Assembly: GCA_041572755.1 (NCBI GenBank)
Contig: JBFFRY010000021.1
Coordinates: 1-50,154 of the forward strand
Reading direction: 5' to 3'
Origin: JBFELU01 sp041572755
GTDB taxonomy: Bacteria; Actinomycetota; Acidimicrobiia; Spongiisociales; UBA11373
DNA length: 50,154 nt
In this document: positions 1 through 8,119 of the stretch, one piece after another
How the letters are laid out: every line of letters starts with the position of its first letter
Numbering within the stretch: the first letter of the stretch is position 1
Notes under the pieces: model-generated
Told to the model about the DNA's origin: nothing
Databases searched by the model: none
The model's input: only the letters and a program-made list of their open reading frames with translations
Position numbers and translations under genes: made by a program

Positions 1-409
1 GGGGAAATGGTGGAGAACCCACCACACACGGCATGTCACACTCCGGTCCGTCGGAGCACCACAGCGGCACGCTATGGCTTCCGTCGGAGGGGAAACGTTG
101 ACGACTCTGCGAGGCACCTGGATCTCTTGGCTTGCTGTGATCAAGGCCGCCTTCTTGGTGTTTCTGGCGGTTGGGCTCGGACTTGACGCCCAATCGGCCA
201 CTTCGGGACGTTGAGTTGGGCGCGGTAGGCGGGGTCGTGACACAGGTACCACTGGCAGATCCGCTCCAAGTGGCGGCCCCGGATGTTCGGGTCAGCGTTC
301 AGCCGACCGGCGAGGTCTTCGCAGCGGGTCGTATTGGGACGCACCCCCGAATGCGCGGAATCCGGCCCAAACACCCGCCTGAGGCACTTCGAACTGGCTC
401 CCGTGAAAC
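1..409. other. Stretch without a confident gene
   Basis: No gene here can be called with confidence. The best candidate is a minus-strand 77-codon reading frame at 141-374 (GTG start). Its middle, around RHLERICQWYLCHDPAYRAQL, looks protein-like with aromatic and charged residues, but I recognise no family and see no clear ribosome binding site. It lies directly downstream of the initiator tRNA and its terminator, so it could be a decayed gene remnant. Positions 1-140 show nothing I can interpret. Confidence 0.3.
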
Positions 410-437
410 AGAGCCCTCCACCTTCGTGAAGGGCTCT
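410..437 (-). terminator. Hairpin terminator after tRNA-Met
   Basis: Read on the minus strand, AGAGCCCT pairs perfectly with AGGGCTCT (8 bp) across a 12-nt loop and is followed by GTTTC. It begins just past the 3' end of the tRNA. The T-run is weak, so intrinsic termination is likely but not certain. Confidence 0.6.
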
Positions 438-440
438 TCG

Positions 441-514
<74 letters not shown>

Positions 515-525
515 TCGTGTCCACG

Positions 526-531
526 ATGATA
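526..531 (-). promoter_or_regulatory. -10 box of tRNA-fMet
   Basis: TATCAT on the minus strand lies 11 nt before the mature tRNA 5' end, a suitable place for a housekeeping sigma -10 element. I see no convincing -35. The position would give a short 5' leader removed by RNase P. Confidence 0.45.
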
Positions 532-562
532 TCAGCGGTCCCCGACTAGCGGCAATGCCGGC

Positions 563-3460
563 TCAGCCGCTTCCCAGCAGCTCCCGGGCCTGCTCGATGA
601 AACCTTGCGCCTGGGCTACTTCGTCGGCGTAGGTGCCGAGATCGCCGTTGCGCAGCGCCTCATCGGCCCGGGCGAAGGCGTCGTCGGCCTGGGTGAGGAG
701 CGAGACCACCTCCTGTCCGAGTTCATCAGGGAGATCCCCAGTGACGTCCGACGGGGTGTCCGGGGTGTCCGGTTCCACGACCACCTCCGGCGGGGCTTCA
801 CCGAACACCGCAAACAGCCCCTCGGCCAGCGAGTCCCGCATCACGATCCGATCACCGAACACCACCACCACTTTCTTGAACTCGGGCAGCGCCGAAATGT
901 CGGTGCCCACCCCGGTGCCCTCCTGGCGGGCGCTGATGTAGATCGGCTGCACGTAGAGGACCGACTCCTCGATCGGGACCACCAGCATGTTGCCCTGGAT
1001 CACCTCCGAGCCCTCCTGACCCAGCAGGGTGAACTCCCGGGAGATGTCGGGATCCTGGTTGATTCGGGCACCGATCTGTCCCGGCCCGTCGACGAAGGCA
1101 TCCCGGGGTAGCTGGAAATCGATCATCTCGCCGTAGTTGTCGGCGTCGCTGGTGGCGGTGAGGAACGACACCATGTTGGGTCGGGTCGCCGCCGTGAACG
1201 GCTGCAACAACAGATACGAAAGATCGGCCTCGCCGGGGAGGGTCATCAGCAGGTAATAGGGCATCATCGGGCGGTTGGTGTCGGGGAACGCCACCCGCAG
1301 CGGCTCGGTGGGGGTATTCGAGGGGTCGCGGGCGATCTGCCACGGATCGCCGTTGTTGAAGAACACCCGGGGGTCCTCCATGTGATATCTCGAGTACATG
1401 TCGCTCTGGACCCGGAAAAGGTCCTCGGGATACCGCAGGTGCGACTTCAAGTCCTCCGACATCTCGTCGCCCGGAGTGAACAACGCCGGGAAGATGCCCC
1501 GATAGGCCCGGATCACCGGGTCGTCCTCATCGACCACATAGAAGGTCATCGTGCCGTCGTAGGCGTCGATCGTGGCCTTCACCGAGTTGCGGAGGTAGTT
1601 GAAGTCGGAGGGAACCTCGGAGCGCCGGGCGTTGAGACGCGCCGTTGCCGCCGGGCTCGAATACGGGTACCGGTCGGTCACGGTGTACATGTCGATCACC
1701 CACAGCAGCCGGCCGCCGATGATCGCCACGTAGGGGTCGGCGTCGGCGTGCAGGAACGGGGCGGCCTTGCTGAGGCGATCCCGGATGTTGCGCACCATCA
1801 GCACCCGGCTGTCGCCGGTGATCTGCCCCGAGATCAGCGTGTTGATGTCGGCGAACCGCAAGGCGAACGCGGCCCGGCGGAAGAAGGAGCCAATCTCGAT
1901 GCCGCCCTCACCGTCGTACGAGTTGAAGGCGACCGTATCGGTGCCGGACTCGAGCGGGAAGTCGACCTCCTGCTCCTTGGTGCCGACGATCACGAAATTG
2001 CCGGAATCGACCGCCTCACCGAAGTAGATGCGGGCCTGATCGATCCGCACCGTGTCGGGAGCGTCGTCGTCGGGATTGATGTCCCGCACCAAGAAGTCGG
2101 GCTGGCCCTGGCTGCTCACCGCGTTGGCGGTGCTCACCACCGAACCGAACCCGTGGGTGTACACCAAGTGGCGGTTCACCCAGCCGCCCTCCGGAAGGTT
2201 GTTCTCGTCGAGCTCGCGAGCCGCCAGCATCACCTGGGTCAGTTCACCGTCGAGGATGTAGCGGTCCACGTCGACGTCGTCGAACTGATAGAAGGGTCGC
2301 AGCTCCTGCAGCTGGCGATACGTGGTGAGCAGCACCGACGGGTCCCACAACCGAACGTTGTCGATCGTGGGGGCGTTGCCGGCGATATCGGCGCTGGTGA
2401 GATCCTGCGAGGCCTGGAAGTCGCGGATCTCGATGTCGTTCAACCCGAACGCCTCTCGGGTGAACTCGATGTTGCGTTCCACGAACGGCAGCTCCTTGGA
2501 GATCTCGTCCGGCTGCACACTGAACCGCTGCACCGCAGCCGGGATGATGCCGCCCACGATCAGGGAGGTCGCCAGCCACAGCCCCACCGCGGCAGCCGGG
2601 AGGATCCAGCCGCGGAACCGAATGTTGATGAGCAGCAGGATCGCGGCAAACAGCGAGATGAACACCAGCAGACGCAGCGCCGGCAGCTGGGCGTTCACGT
2701 CGGTGTAGGCGGCACCGAAGACGAAGCCGCGACCCGAATACAGCAGGTCGTACTGGTCCAGCCAGTACCCGGCCGCCTTGAGGAGCGCCAGGATCGCCAG
2801 CAGCACCGACAGGTGCACCTTCACACCCGGAGCCACCCGCTGGCGGCCCGGCTGCACCTGGATGCCGCCATTGAGATAGTGGATGGCGGCCACCACCAGC
2901 GTGGTGATCAGGAAGAACTGGAAGCCCCACGAGAAGAGATCCCGGTACAGAGGGACCCGGAAGACGTAGAACGAGATGTCGTTGTTGAACAACGGGTCGG
3001 TGACCCCGAATGCCTCGGAGTTGTTGAAGAGCAGCCAGTCCTCCCACCAGGCCCCCGCCCCCAAGCCGATGAGGAGGCCGAAGAAGGCCGACACCATCAG
3101 GCGCACCCGCCCGATACGGGGCTCCACCCACTCCTGGTATCGCTCCAGCAGCTCCTCCTCCGCCCCACCGGTGCCCAGGATGCGACGCGGTGAGAGCCGG
3201 TCGGCGAGATACAGGTTGCCGAGCAGCAGCCCGAAGGCCACTACCGATGCCACCACGACCAGGAGGACCCGGCTGAGGATGAGAGTTCGCCACACCGATG
3301 AGAAGCCGACCGAATCGAACCACAGGAAGTCGGTCCAGAACCCGGCGATTCCCCGCAGACTCAACAGGAGCAAGAGCAGTGCGCCGAGGCCGATGAAGAG
3401 CACCCGGCGACGCACCGACACGCGGCGAACGGGAATGGGCGTGGGTTCGCGCTCGATCAT
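563..3460 (-). CDS. UPF0182 family membrane protein
   Basis: A 965-residue integral membrane protein of the UPF0182 (COG1615) family, close to the usual 900-1000 residues. The N-terminal third (about residues 15-320) holds seven or so hydrophobic segments, starting with a leucine-rich helix at about 20-42. A long extracytoplasmic region follows, with family-like stretches such as LWDPSVLLTTYRQLQELRPFY, and the tail is acidic and Pro-rich before a short helical end. The biochemical function of the family is unknown. Mycobacteria carry a homologue next to the PDZ/Lon-like protease gene; here an extra gene sits between them. The ATG at 3460 follows a -10-like TAGAAT by 9 nt and has no ribosome binding site, so the message is probably (near-)leaderless. 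Confidence 0.92.
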   Translation of the reverse strand: MIEREPTPIPVRRVSVRRRVLFIGLGALLLLLLSLRGIAGFWTDFLWFDSVGFSSVWRTLILSRVLLVVVASVVAFGLLLGNLYLADRLSPRRILGTGGAEEELLERYQEWVEPRIGRVRLMVSAFFGLLIGLGAGAWWEDWLLFNNSEAFGVTDPLFNNDISFYVFRVPLYRDLFSWGFQFFLITTLVVAAIHYLNGGIQVQPGRQRVAPGVKVHLSVLLAILALLKAAGYWLDQYDLLYSGRGFVFGAAYTDVNAQLPALRLLVFISLFAAILLLINIRFRGWILPAAAVGLWLATSLIVGGIIPAAVQRFSVQPDEISKELPFVERNIEFTREAFGLNDIEIRDFQASQDLTSADIAGNAPTIDNVRLWDPSVLLTTYRQLQELRPFYQFDDVDVDRYILDGELTQVMLAARELDENNLPEGGWVNRHLVYTHGFGSVVSTANAVSSQGQPDFLVRDINPDDDAPDTVRIDQARIYFGEAVDSGNFVIVGTKEQEVDFPLESGTDTVAFNSYDGEGGIEIGSFFRRAAFALRFADINTLISGQITGDSRVLMVRNIRDRLSKAAPFLHADADPYVAIIGGRLLWVIDMYTVTDRYPYSSPAATARLNARRSEVPSDFNYLRNSVKATIDAYDGTMTFYVVDEDDPVIRAYRGIFPALFTPGDEMSEDLKSHLRYPEDLFRVQSDMYSRYHMEDPRVFFNNGDPWQIARDPSNTPTEPLRVAFPDTNRPMMPYYLLMTLPGEADLSYLLLQPFTAATRPNMVSFLTATSDADNYGEMIDFQLPRDAFVDGPGQIGARINQDPDISREFTLLGQEGSEVIQGNMLVVPIEESVLYVQPIYISARQEGTGVGTDISALPEFKKVVVVFGDRIVMRDSLAEGLFAVFGEAPPEVVVEPDTPDTPSDVTGDLPDELGQEVVSLLTQADDAFARADEALRNGDLGTYADEVAQAQGFIEQARELLGSG

Positions 3461-3469
3461 GAGTAAACC

Positions 3470-3475
3470 ATTCTA
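3470..3475 (-). promoter_or_regulatory. -10 box, near-leaderless promoter of UPF0182 gene
   Basis: TAGAAT on the minus strand ends 9 nt before the ATG at 3460. No Shine-Dalgarno lies between. This matches the actinobacterial TANNNT element placed so that transcription starts at or just before the start codon. Confidence 0.5.
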
Positions 3476-3503
3476 CGGTCGCCTCGGTTCCTGAACGTCG
3501 GGT

Positions 3504-5375
3504 TCAGGCAGATGGACCAACCGTGCAGGTGCAATCGAGGTGCCCCGGCGGGATCGCGGTGCCCTCCGGGGGCGGTCCCGCCGGGTCCCAGGTCTCCCCG
3601 GAGGCCGCCGGGCACTCGGCGCACAGATGGCCATGGCGTATCCCGGCCACCTCAGTCACTCCGGCGGCGACCAGCCCCGCCAGGAGGCTGTCGTGGTACC
3701 CGGCGTAGGTGATCGACTGCACCCACCGGGGGGCGACGTCGTTGCGCCACGACCGGAACACCCGGGCTGCCTCCTCCAGCAGCATGGCGTCGGCGGCGCC
3801 CCGATCGGCGACACCCTCCAGGTCGGCGAAGAGGGCTCCACTCATGGCTCGAATCAACTCGGCGGTGCGAGCCTCCAGGACGGGGGAGGCGGCACCGCCG
3901 GTCAGTTCCGCGGCTGCGGTGGCACCCGCCGCGGCGGCACCATGCACCATCGGTTCGAGCGCCTCCGCCAACGGGCGTTGCAGCGAGTCGAGCTCGGGAG
4001 ACCACCGCTTCCTCTTGGCCACCCGAATGTCGTCGAGGACTTCGTTCTGGAGATCGACCAGCCGCCGGCGCACCTCGCGAACGGCTTCGTTGTGGATCGG
4101 CAGGAGCAGGCGGCCTCTGCGATCGATCGCCTCCGAATCGAGGATCGGGCCGGCGGGGACCCGCTCTGCGGACGCCGGCTCATCCTCGGACTCCTCGGCG
4201 GCATCGCCATCGGCCGCCGGGAGCGTCACCCGGACCGGCCCCGAACGCAGCCGGTCGAACAGTTCCGAGAGGAGGCCACCTCCCGGCGCCGGGTCGACCG
4301 ACGCGGGCTCTTCAGGAGCGGGCTCAACCTCCACGACCGCAGCCTCCTGCTCCCCCTCGGCCCCTTCCTCCTCCTCCAAGGCGGTCGGTCCGGAAGCAGA
4401 CTCGGCGGTGGCGGCCCGGTCGTCCTCTTCTTCCCCGTCCCCCTCGACACCCAGGAGCTCCGCCACGTCGATCGGCTCGACGACCGGCGACGGATCGGTG
4501 ACGACCCGCTCTGACTCCTCGATCTCGTTGGCGTGCCACGGCGGATAGGGCTCACCACCCTCCTCGGCCCGCAGCCGCTCGACCTCGGCCGCCAGGGCAT
4601 CCCCGTATCCCGGGTCGTGAGGGTCGCTGCCGGGCTTGGGAGTCGGCTCGACGTCCTCGTCGGAGTCGACGACCTTGACGCCCCAGCCGACGGCGTGCAG
4701 AGTGGGACCCCGCGGCTCCTCCTTCGTCGCCGGGTCCGTCTCGTCATCCTCAGAGACACCGGCTTTGCGGACGGCCTCGGCAACGATCTCCTCGGCGAGC
4801 CGGCGGGATTCGATGACCGCCCGCTCCCCCTCGTTGCGAGCAGCCCGAGTGATCTCCCCGGCCTGGCGACGGGCCTCGGCGATGCGGCGGTGGGACTCCT
4901 GCTCCGCCTCGGCCCTCGTGATCAGCACGTCGGCCTCGGCTTGTTCGATCATCGCCGCCGCGGTGAGCCGCACGTGATCCAGCAGATCGCTGCCCGCACT
5001 CCAGGCATCGCTGCGCATCTTGAAGGCATCCCGCTCGGCTTCCTGGCGGATGTCGGCCGCCTCGGATTCGGCGGTGGCGCGGCGCTCGGCCGCCTCCTGG
5101 CGGGCCCGGCTCCGCAGGTTCTCGGCCGCATCCTGGGCGTCGCCGAGCATGCGGCTCACGTGCTCGCCGACCTCACGGAGATCGCGAGTGAGGTTCTCGA
5201 TGCCGCCCCGCGCCTCGATGTGGCCCACGAGCTCGTCGTGTTCCGCCTGCAAATGGGCCCAACGGGCCGCGGCCTCACGGAGCAGCCGGGTCACGGCGCG
5301 ACGGTCCAGTCCGCGCCGGACCGTCGGCAGCCCGTCGGGGGTCAGATCTTCGGGGCCGAGCCCATCGGATGCCAT
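3504..5375 (-). CDS. DivIVA-like coiled-coil protein with phage-head-protein-like C-terminus
   Basis: A 623-residue protein in three parts. Residues about 8-60 resemble the DivIVA N-terminus (LTPDGLPTVRRGLDRRAV then a helical segment) and lead into an Ala/Glu/Arg coiled coil to about 205. Residues about 205-390 are an acidic, Pro/Glu-rich and probably disordered linker. The C-terminal region (about 395-623) is helical and ends with C585-x2-C588, W596, and then PPGHLDCTC with H612, C615 and C617. That layout resembles the C-terminal motif of Mu gpF/SPP1 gp7-type head-morphogenesis proteins, which typically end C-x2-C...W...PP-H-x2-C-x-C. A cell-pole or envelope scaffold role is inference from the DivIVA part; the role of the C-terminal module is unknown. 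The ATG follows TACTCT by 8 nt, a leaderless arrangement. It lies between the UPF0182 and Lon-like genes on the same strand. Confidence 0.7.
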   Translation of the reverse strand: MASDGLGPEDLTPDGLPTVRRGLDRRAVTRLLREAAARWAHLQAEHDELVGHIEARGGIENLTRDLREVGEHVSRMLGDAQDAAENLRSRARQEAAERRATAESEAADIRQEAERDAFKMRSDAWSAGSDLLDHVRLTAAAMIEQAEADVLITRAEAEQESHRRIAEARRQAGEITRAARNEGERAVIESRRLAEEIVAEAVRKAGVSEDDETDPATKEEPRGPTLHAVGWGVKVVDSDEDVEPTPKPGSDPHDPGYGDALAAEVERLRAEEGGEPYPPWHANEIEESERVVTDPSPVVEPIDVAELLGVEGDGEEEDDRAATAESASGPTALEEEEGAEGEQEAAVVEVEPAPEEPASVDPAPGGGLLSELFDRLRSGPVRVTLPAADGDAAEESEDEPASAERVPAGPILDSEAIDRRGRLLLPIHNEAVREVRRRLVDLQNEVLDDIRVAKRKRWSPELDSLQRPLAEALEPMVHGAAAAGATAAAELTGGAASPVLEARTAELIRAMSGALFADLEGVADRGAADAMLLEEAARVFRSWRNDVAPRWVQSITYAGYHDSLLAGLVAAGVTEVAGIRHGHLCAECPAASGETWDPAGPPPEGTAIPPGHLDCTCTVGPSA

Positions 5376-5383
5376 CAGGGTGG

Positions 5384-5389
5384 AGAGTA
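5384..5389 (-). promoter_or_regulatory. -10 box, leaderless promoter of DivIVA-like gene
   Basis: TACTCT on the minus strand is followed by 8 nt and then the ATG at 5375, with no purine-rich ribosome binding site between. This is consistent with transcription starting at the A of the start codon. Confidence 0.5.
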
Positions 5390-5426
5390 CCGCCGCCGAC
5401 CCCGGCGGGCCGCACCATTCGCCGGT

Positions 5427-6503
5427 TCAGTCGGTGGCGGTCACCGCCGGAGCGGCCGGCTCGAGCGTGTCGAGGAAGTCGAGTGCCTCCTGCAGGGTCC
5501 CCACCGCCACGACCTCGATGTCGTCGCCTGCAGCAGTGAGGGCATCCTCGAGATTGCCCTCCGGCACGAGAACATATTCGACACCGATCCCCCGGGCCGC
5601 ATACACCTTCTGGCGCACACCCCCGATGGCACCGATCGTCTCGTCGAAGCGAATCGTCCCGGTGCCGGCCACCCGGTGACCCTTGGTGAGGTCGGCCTCG
5701 GTGAGCAGATCGATCAGGGTCAGGGCGTACATCATGCCGGCGGAGGGCCCGCCGATGTTGCGGCTGTCCACCCGAACATCCACGGGGAGATCCAGCTCCA
5801 GGTTGCGGGTGTCGAACACCACACCCACCAGGGGAGCACCCTCGATGTCGGGATGGGGCGCCAGCGTCACGTTCACCTGGAGCGGCTCGCCACCCCGGAG
5901 CCCGCTGAGCATGATCGTGTCGCCGACCTCGAAGCTGCGGATCACCTCGGCGGCGTCTTCGGCGGTGATCACCGCGGAGCCGGCAACAGCCGTGATCAGG
6001 TCGCCCACCTCGAGAGTGCCGTCGGCAGGCGTCCCCTCCACGACCTCCAGGACCTCGGCCCCGTCACCAACGAACCCGACATCGAAACCGAGGCGGCTCA
6101 ACGCCACGAAGATCGCCGTGTCGATCGACTCGTCCATCGACTCCAGGTTCCTGCGGGTCACCTGCTCCTGAGAGACCCCGGGCGGTCGGATCACGTCCCG
6201 AGACACCAGATCGGTCTCCGCGTCGAACTGGGCTTCGAGGTACTCGAAGACGTTCACCTCGCGCAGACCCACGGTGAGCAGATACAGGTCGCCGCGGGAG
6301 TCGAAGGTGTCCAGGTCCTGGACCGTGATCAGATCGGAGACTTCCTCGACCGGCCCGGGAGACATGGCGAAGTAGGGGACCTTGACCGGCCACAGCAACA
6401 GCACGGCCACACCCACCACCACCAGCGCGACCACCAGCACGATCGGCCAGCGGGGGATGCGCCGCTTCGCCTGTGGCTCGAAAAGGAGCGGGTCGATCAC
6501 CAT
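5427..6503 (-). CDS. PDZ domain / Lon-like (S16) serine protease, YlbL type
   Basis: A 358-residue membrane-anchored protease. A short basic N-terminus precedes one transmembrane helix (about residues 20-39). A PDZ domain follows (about 135-215, including EGTPADGTLEVGDLI), then a Lon-type S16 proteolytic domain. The catalytic dyad is visible: Ser254 in GGPSAG and Lys299 in GGVRQKV. Related Gram-positive proteins (B. subtilis YlbL, mycobacterial Rv3194c) are thought to act on extracytoplasmic substrates. A GTG at 6509 is possible, but the ATG at 6503 has AGAGG 5 nt upstream and is preferred. Its mycobacterial neighbour, the UPF0182 gene, is also near here. Confidence 0.88.
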   Translation of the reverse strand: MVIDPLLFEPQAKRRIPRWPIVLVVALVVVGVAVLLLWPVKVPYFAMSPGPVEEVSDLITVQDLDTFDSRGDLYLLTVGLREVNVFEYLEAQFDAETDLVSRDVIRPPGVSQEQVTRRNLESMDESIDTAIFVALSRLGFDVGFVGDGAEVLEVVEGTPADGTLEVGDLITAVAGSAVITAEDAAEVIRSFEVGDTIMLSGLRGGEPLQVNVTLAPHPDIEGAPLVGVVFDTRNLELDLPVDVRVDSRNIGGPSAGMMYALTLIDLLTEADLTKGHRVAGTGTIRFDETIGAIGGVRQKVYAARGIGVEYVLVPEGNLEDALTAAGDDIEVVAVGTLQEALDFLDTLEPAAPAVTATD

Positions 6504-6565
6504 GCCCACCTCTGGGTGCCCGACGATGGTACCGGGGATGGCGCGCTGCGCAGGGACACCTCCAA

Positions 6566-6571
6566 TACACT
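6566..6571 (+). promoter_or_regulatory. -10 box, leaderless promoter
   Basis: TACACT is followed by 7 nt and then the ATG at 6579. There is no ribosome binding site. The spacing fits transcription starting on the start codon. Confidence 0.55.
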
Positions 6572-6578
6572 CTGCTCC

Positions 6579-7445
6579 ATGGGACGTATCGCTCGCACAA
6601 TCGAACTCGCCAAGGCCTCCTGGGAAGTCCTCAAGGCCGACAAGGAACTGCTGCTGCTGCCGATCATGTCGTTCATCGCAACGATCGCAGTGGCCGCTTC
6701 GTTCCTCGCTCCGATCATCCTGAACGCCGATGAGACCCAGCTGGAGAGCCCCGGGACCATCGGCTACATCCTGCTGTTCGTCGCCTACGTGACGCTCGCC
6801 TTCATCACGATCTTCTTCAACACCGCCCTCGTGTTCGCCGCCAACGAACGCCTCGAAGGCGGGGATCCCACGGTCGGGAGCGCCCTCCGGGGCGCCGCCA
6901 CCCGGGTGGGGAGGATCCTCCCCTGGGCGATCGTGTCGGCCACCGTGTCGATCATCCTGCGCGCCCTCGAGGAACGGGGCGGGTGGCTGGGACGGATCGC
7001 CGCCGGGCTGGCGGGGATCGCCTGGTCGCTGGTGACGTTCCTCGTGATCCCCGTCCTGGTGTTCGAGAACATCGGCGTCATGGATGCGGTGAAACGGTCG
7101 GGGTCGCTCTTCAAGCGGACCTGGGGTGAGAACGTGGCAGCTCAGATCGGCTTCGGATTGCTCGGCTTCCTCCTCATCCTCCCGGCGGTGCTCGTGGTGG
7201 CGGCCGCCGTCGCCGCCGGCGGCTCGATCGCCGTGGTCGGCGTCGGGATCGCGGTGCTGTGGATCCTCGGCGTCGCCATGGTGCTGTCGGCCCTCAACGC
7301 CATCTTCCAGACGGCGCTGTATCGCTATGCCGCCGGCGTCGGATCAGGCGCCTTCGCCGAGCACCAACTGCAATCGGCGTTCGCTCCCCGGGCGGGGCGG
7401 CGCGGCTTCGGCGGCTACGGCGGGGGTATCGCCGGCGGCTCCTAG
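6579..7445 (+). CDS. DUF6159-like polytopic membrane protein
   Basis: A 288-residue membrane protein of unknown function. The cytoplasmic N-terminus (ARTIELAKASWEVLKADKEL) is followed by about six hydrophobic segments in two clusters (about 29-90 and 115-260). Between them lie a GGDPTVGSALRGAATRVGRI loop and a FENIGVMDAVKRSGSLFKRT segment. The C-terminus is Gly-rich. This layout matches the DUF6159 family. Much longer upstream extension of the frame runs antisense to the Lon-like and DivIVA-like genes and is not coding. The ATG at 6579 is chosen because the conserved start MGRIARTIEL begins there and a -10 box precedes it by 7 nt. It converges on bioY with a 4-nt overlap of the two gene ends. 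Confidence 0.82.
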   Translation: MGRIARTIELAKASWEVLKADKELLLLPIMSFIATIAVAASFLAPIILNADETQLESPGTIGYILLFVAYVTLAFITIFFNTALVFAANERLEGGDPTVGSALRGAATRVGRILPWAIVSATVSIILRALEERGGWLGRIAAGLAGIAWSLVTFLVIPVLVFENIGVMDAVKRSGSLFKRTWGENVAAQIGFGLLGFLLILPAVLVVAAAVAAGGSIAVVGVGIAVLWILGVAMVLSALNAIFQTALYRYAAGVGSGAFAEHQLQSAFAPRAGRRGFGGYGGGIAGGS

Positions 7446-8029
7446 CGAGGCGGCGAGCCGGACCGACGTCCGACCAGCTTCCATGCCGTCGGGAGAGTCA
7501 GCCCGGCCAGCGCTACCTTGACCAGATCGCCGATCACGAAGGGAGCCAGGCCCTTCTCGACGGCGGTCGTCGCATCGAACCCGGCCACCGCCGCCAGCCA
7601 CGGGACCCCGATCAGGTAGATGACGGCGTTGCCCGCCAGGAAAGCGGGAACGGCCGTGAGCACCAGGCGGTCCTGCCGGCGCTCGGCCAGCAGCCCCACG
7701 AGGGCCGCCGCCGCCACGAAGCCCAGCAGGTACCCGCCGGTGGCGCCGGTCACCACCTCCCAGCCGCCGTCACCACCGCTGTAGAAGGGGAGGCCGGCGG
7801 CGCCGAGGGCCACATACAGGAGCTGGGAAGCGGCCCCGGCGCGCCACCCCAGGGCGGCGCCGACGAGCAGCACTGCAAACGTCTGTCCGGTGATCGGCAC
7901 CGGGGTGAACCACAGCGGGATCTCGATCTGCGCGGCCAGCGCCGTCAGCAGCGCGCCACCGGCCACCAGTGACGCGGTCACCACCCGCCGCTGCGGAAAC
8001 ACCCGCCCTGCCAACACCGCCGTGGTCAT
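7442..8029 (-). CDS. bioY: BioY biotin transporter (ECF S-component)
   Basis: A 195-residue membrane protein with about six hydrophobic segments. BioY-type stretches are visible: IPLWFTPVPITGQTFAVLLVGAALG near residues 36-60, ATGGYLLGFVAAA near 95-107, and the final GLAPFVIGDLVKVALAG. BioY binds biotin and imports it alone or with the shared EcfAT module. No bioMN/ecfAT lies nearby, so it would rely on a distant energy-coupling module or act alone. The ATG is preceded by AAGGGAG, a clear ribosome binding site. It is transcribed downstream of the livK terminator hairpin. Confidence 0.93.
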   Translation of the reverse strand: MTTAVLAGRVFPQRRVVTASLVAGGALLTALAAQIEIPLWFTPVPITGQTFAVLLVGAALGWRAGAASQLLYVALGAAGLPFYSGGDGGWEVVTGATGGYLLGFVAAAALVGLLAERRQDRLVLTAVPAFLAGNAVIYLIGVPWLAAVAGFDATTAVEKGLAPFVIGDLVKVALAGLTLPTAWKLVGRRSGSPPR

Positions 8030-8068
8030 GGGACTCCCTTCGTCGACCGATTCTACGAAGCCGCGACG

Positions 8069-8098
8069 CGAGGAGGCGGCCCGCAGGCCGCCTCCTCG
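8069..8098. terminator. Strong hairpin between livK and bioY
   Basis: A perfect 13-bp stem (CGAGGAGGCGGCC with its complement) closes a 4-nt CGCA loop, about 20 nt past the livK stop. There is no U-tract, as is common for actinobacterial terminators. It probably ends the liv operon, leaving bioY to its own promoter. Confidence 0.7.
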
Positions 8099-8119
8099 AT
8101 GTTGTAGTCGTCGTGGTCC

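Noticed and set aside
1382..3193. 603-codon plus-strand open frame
   Set aside because: Entirely antisense to the UPF0182 gene, low-complexity His/Arg/Glu composition typical of a high-GC shadow frame.
4533..6578. Upstream extension of the DUF6159-like frame
   Set aside because: Runs antisense to the Lon-like and DivIVA-like genes; conserved start is at 6579 with its own -10 box.
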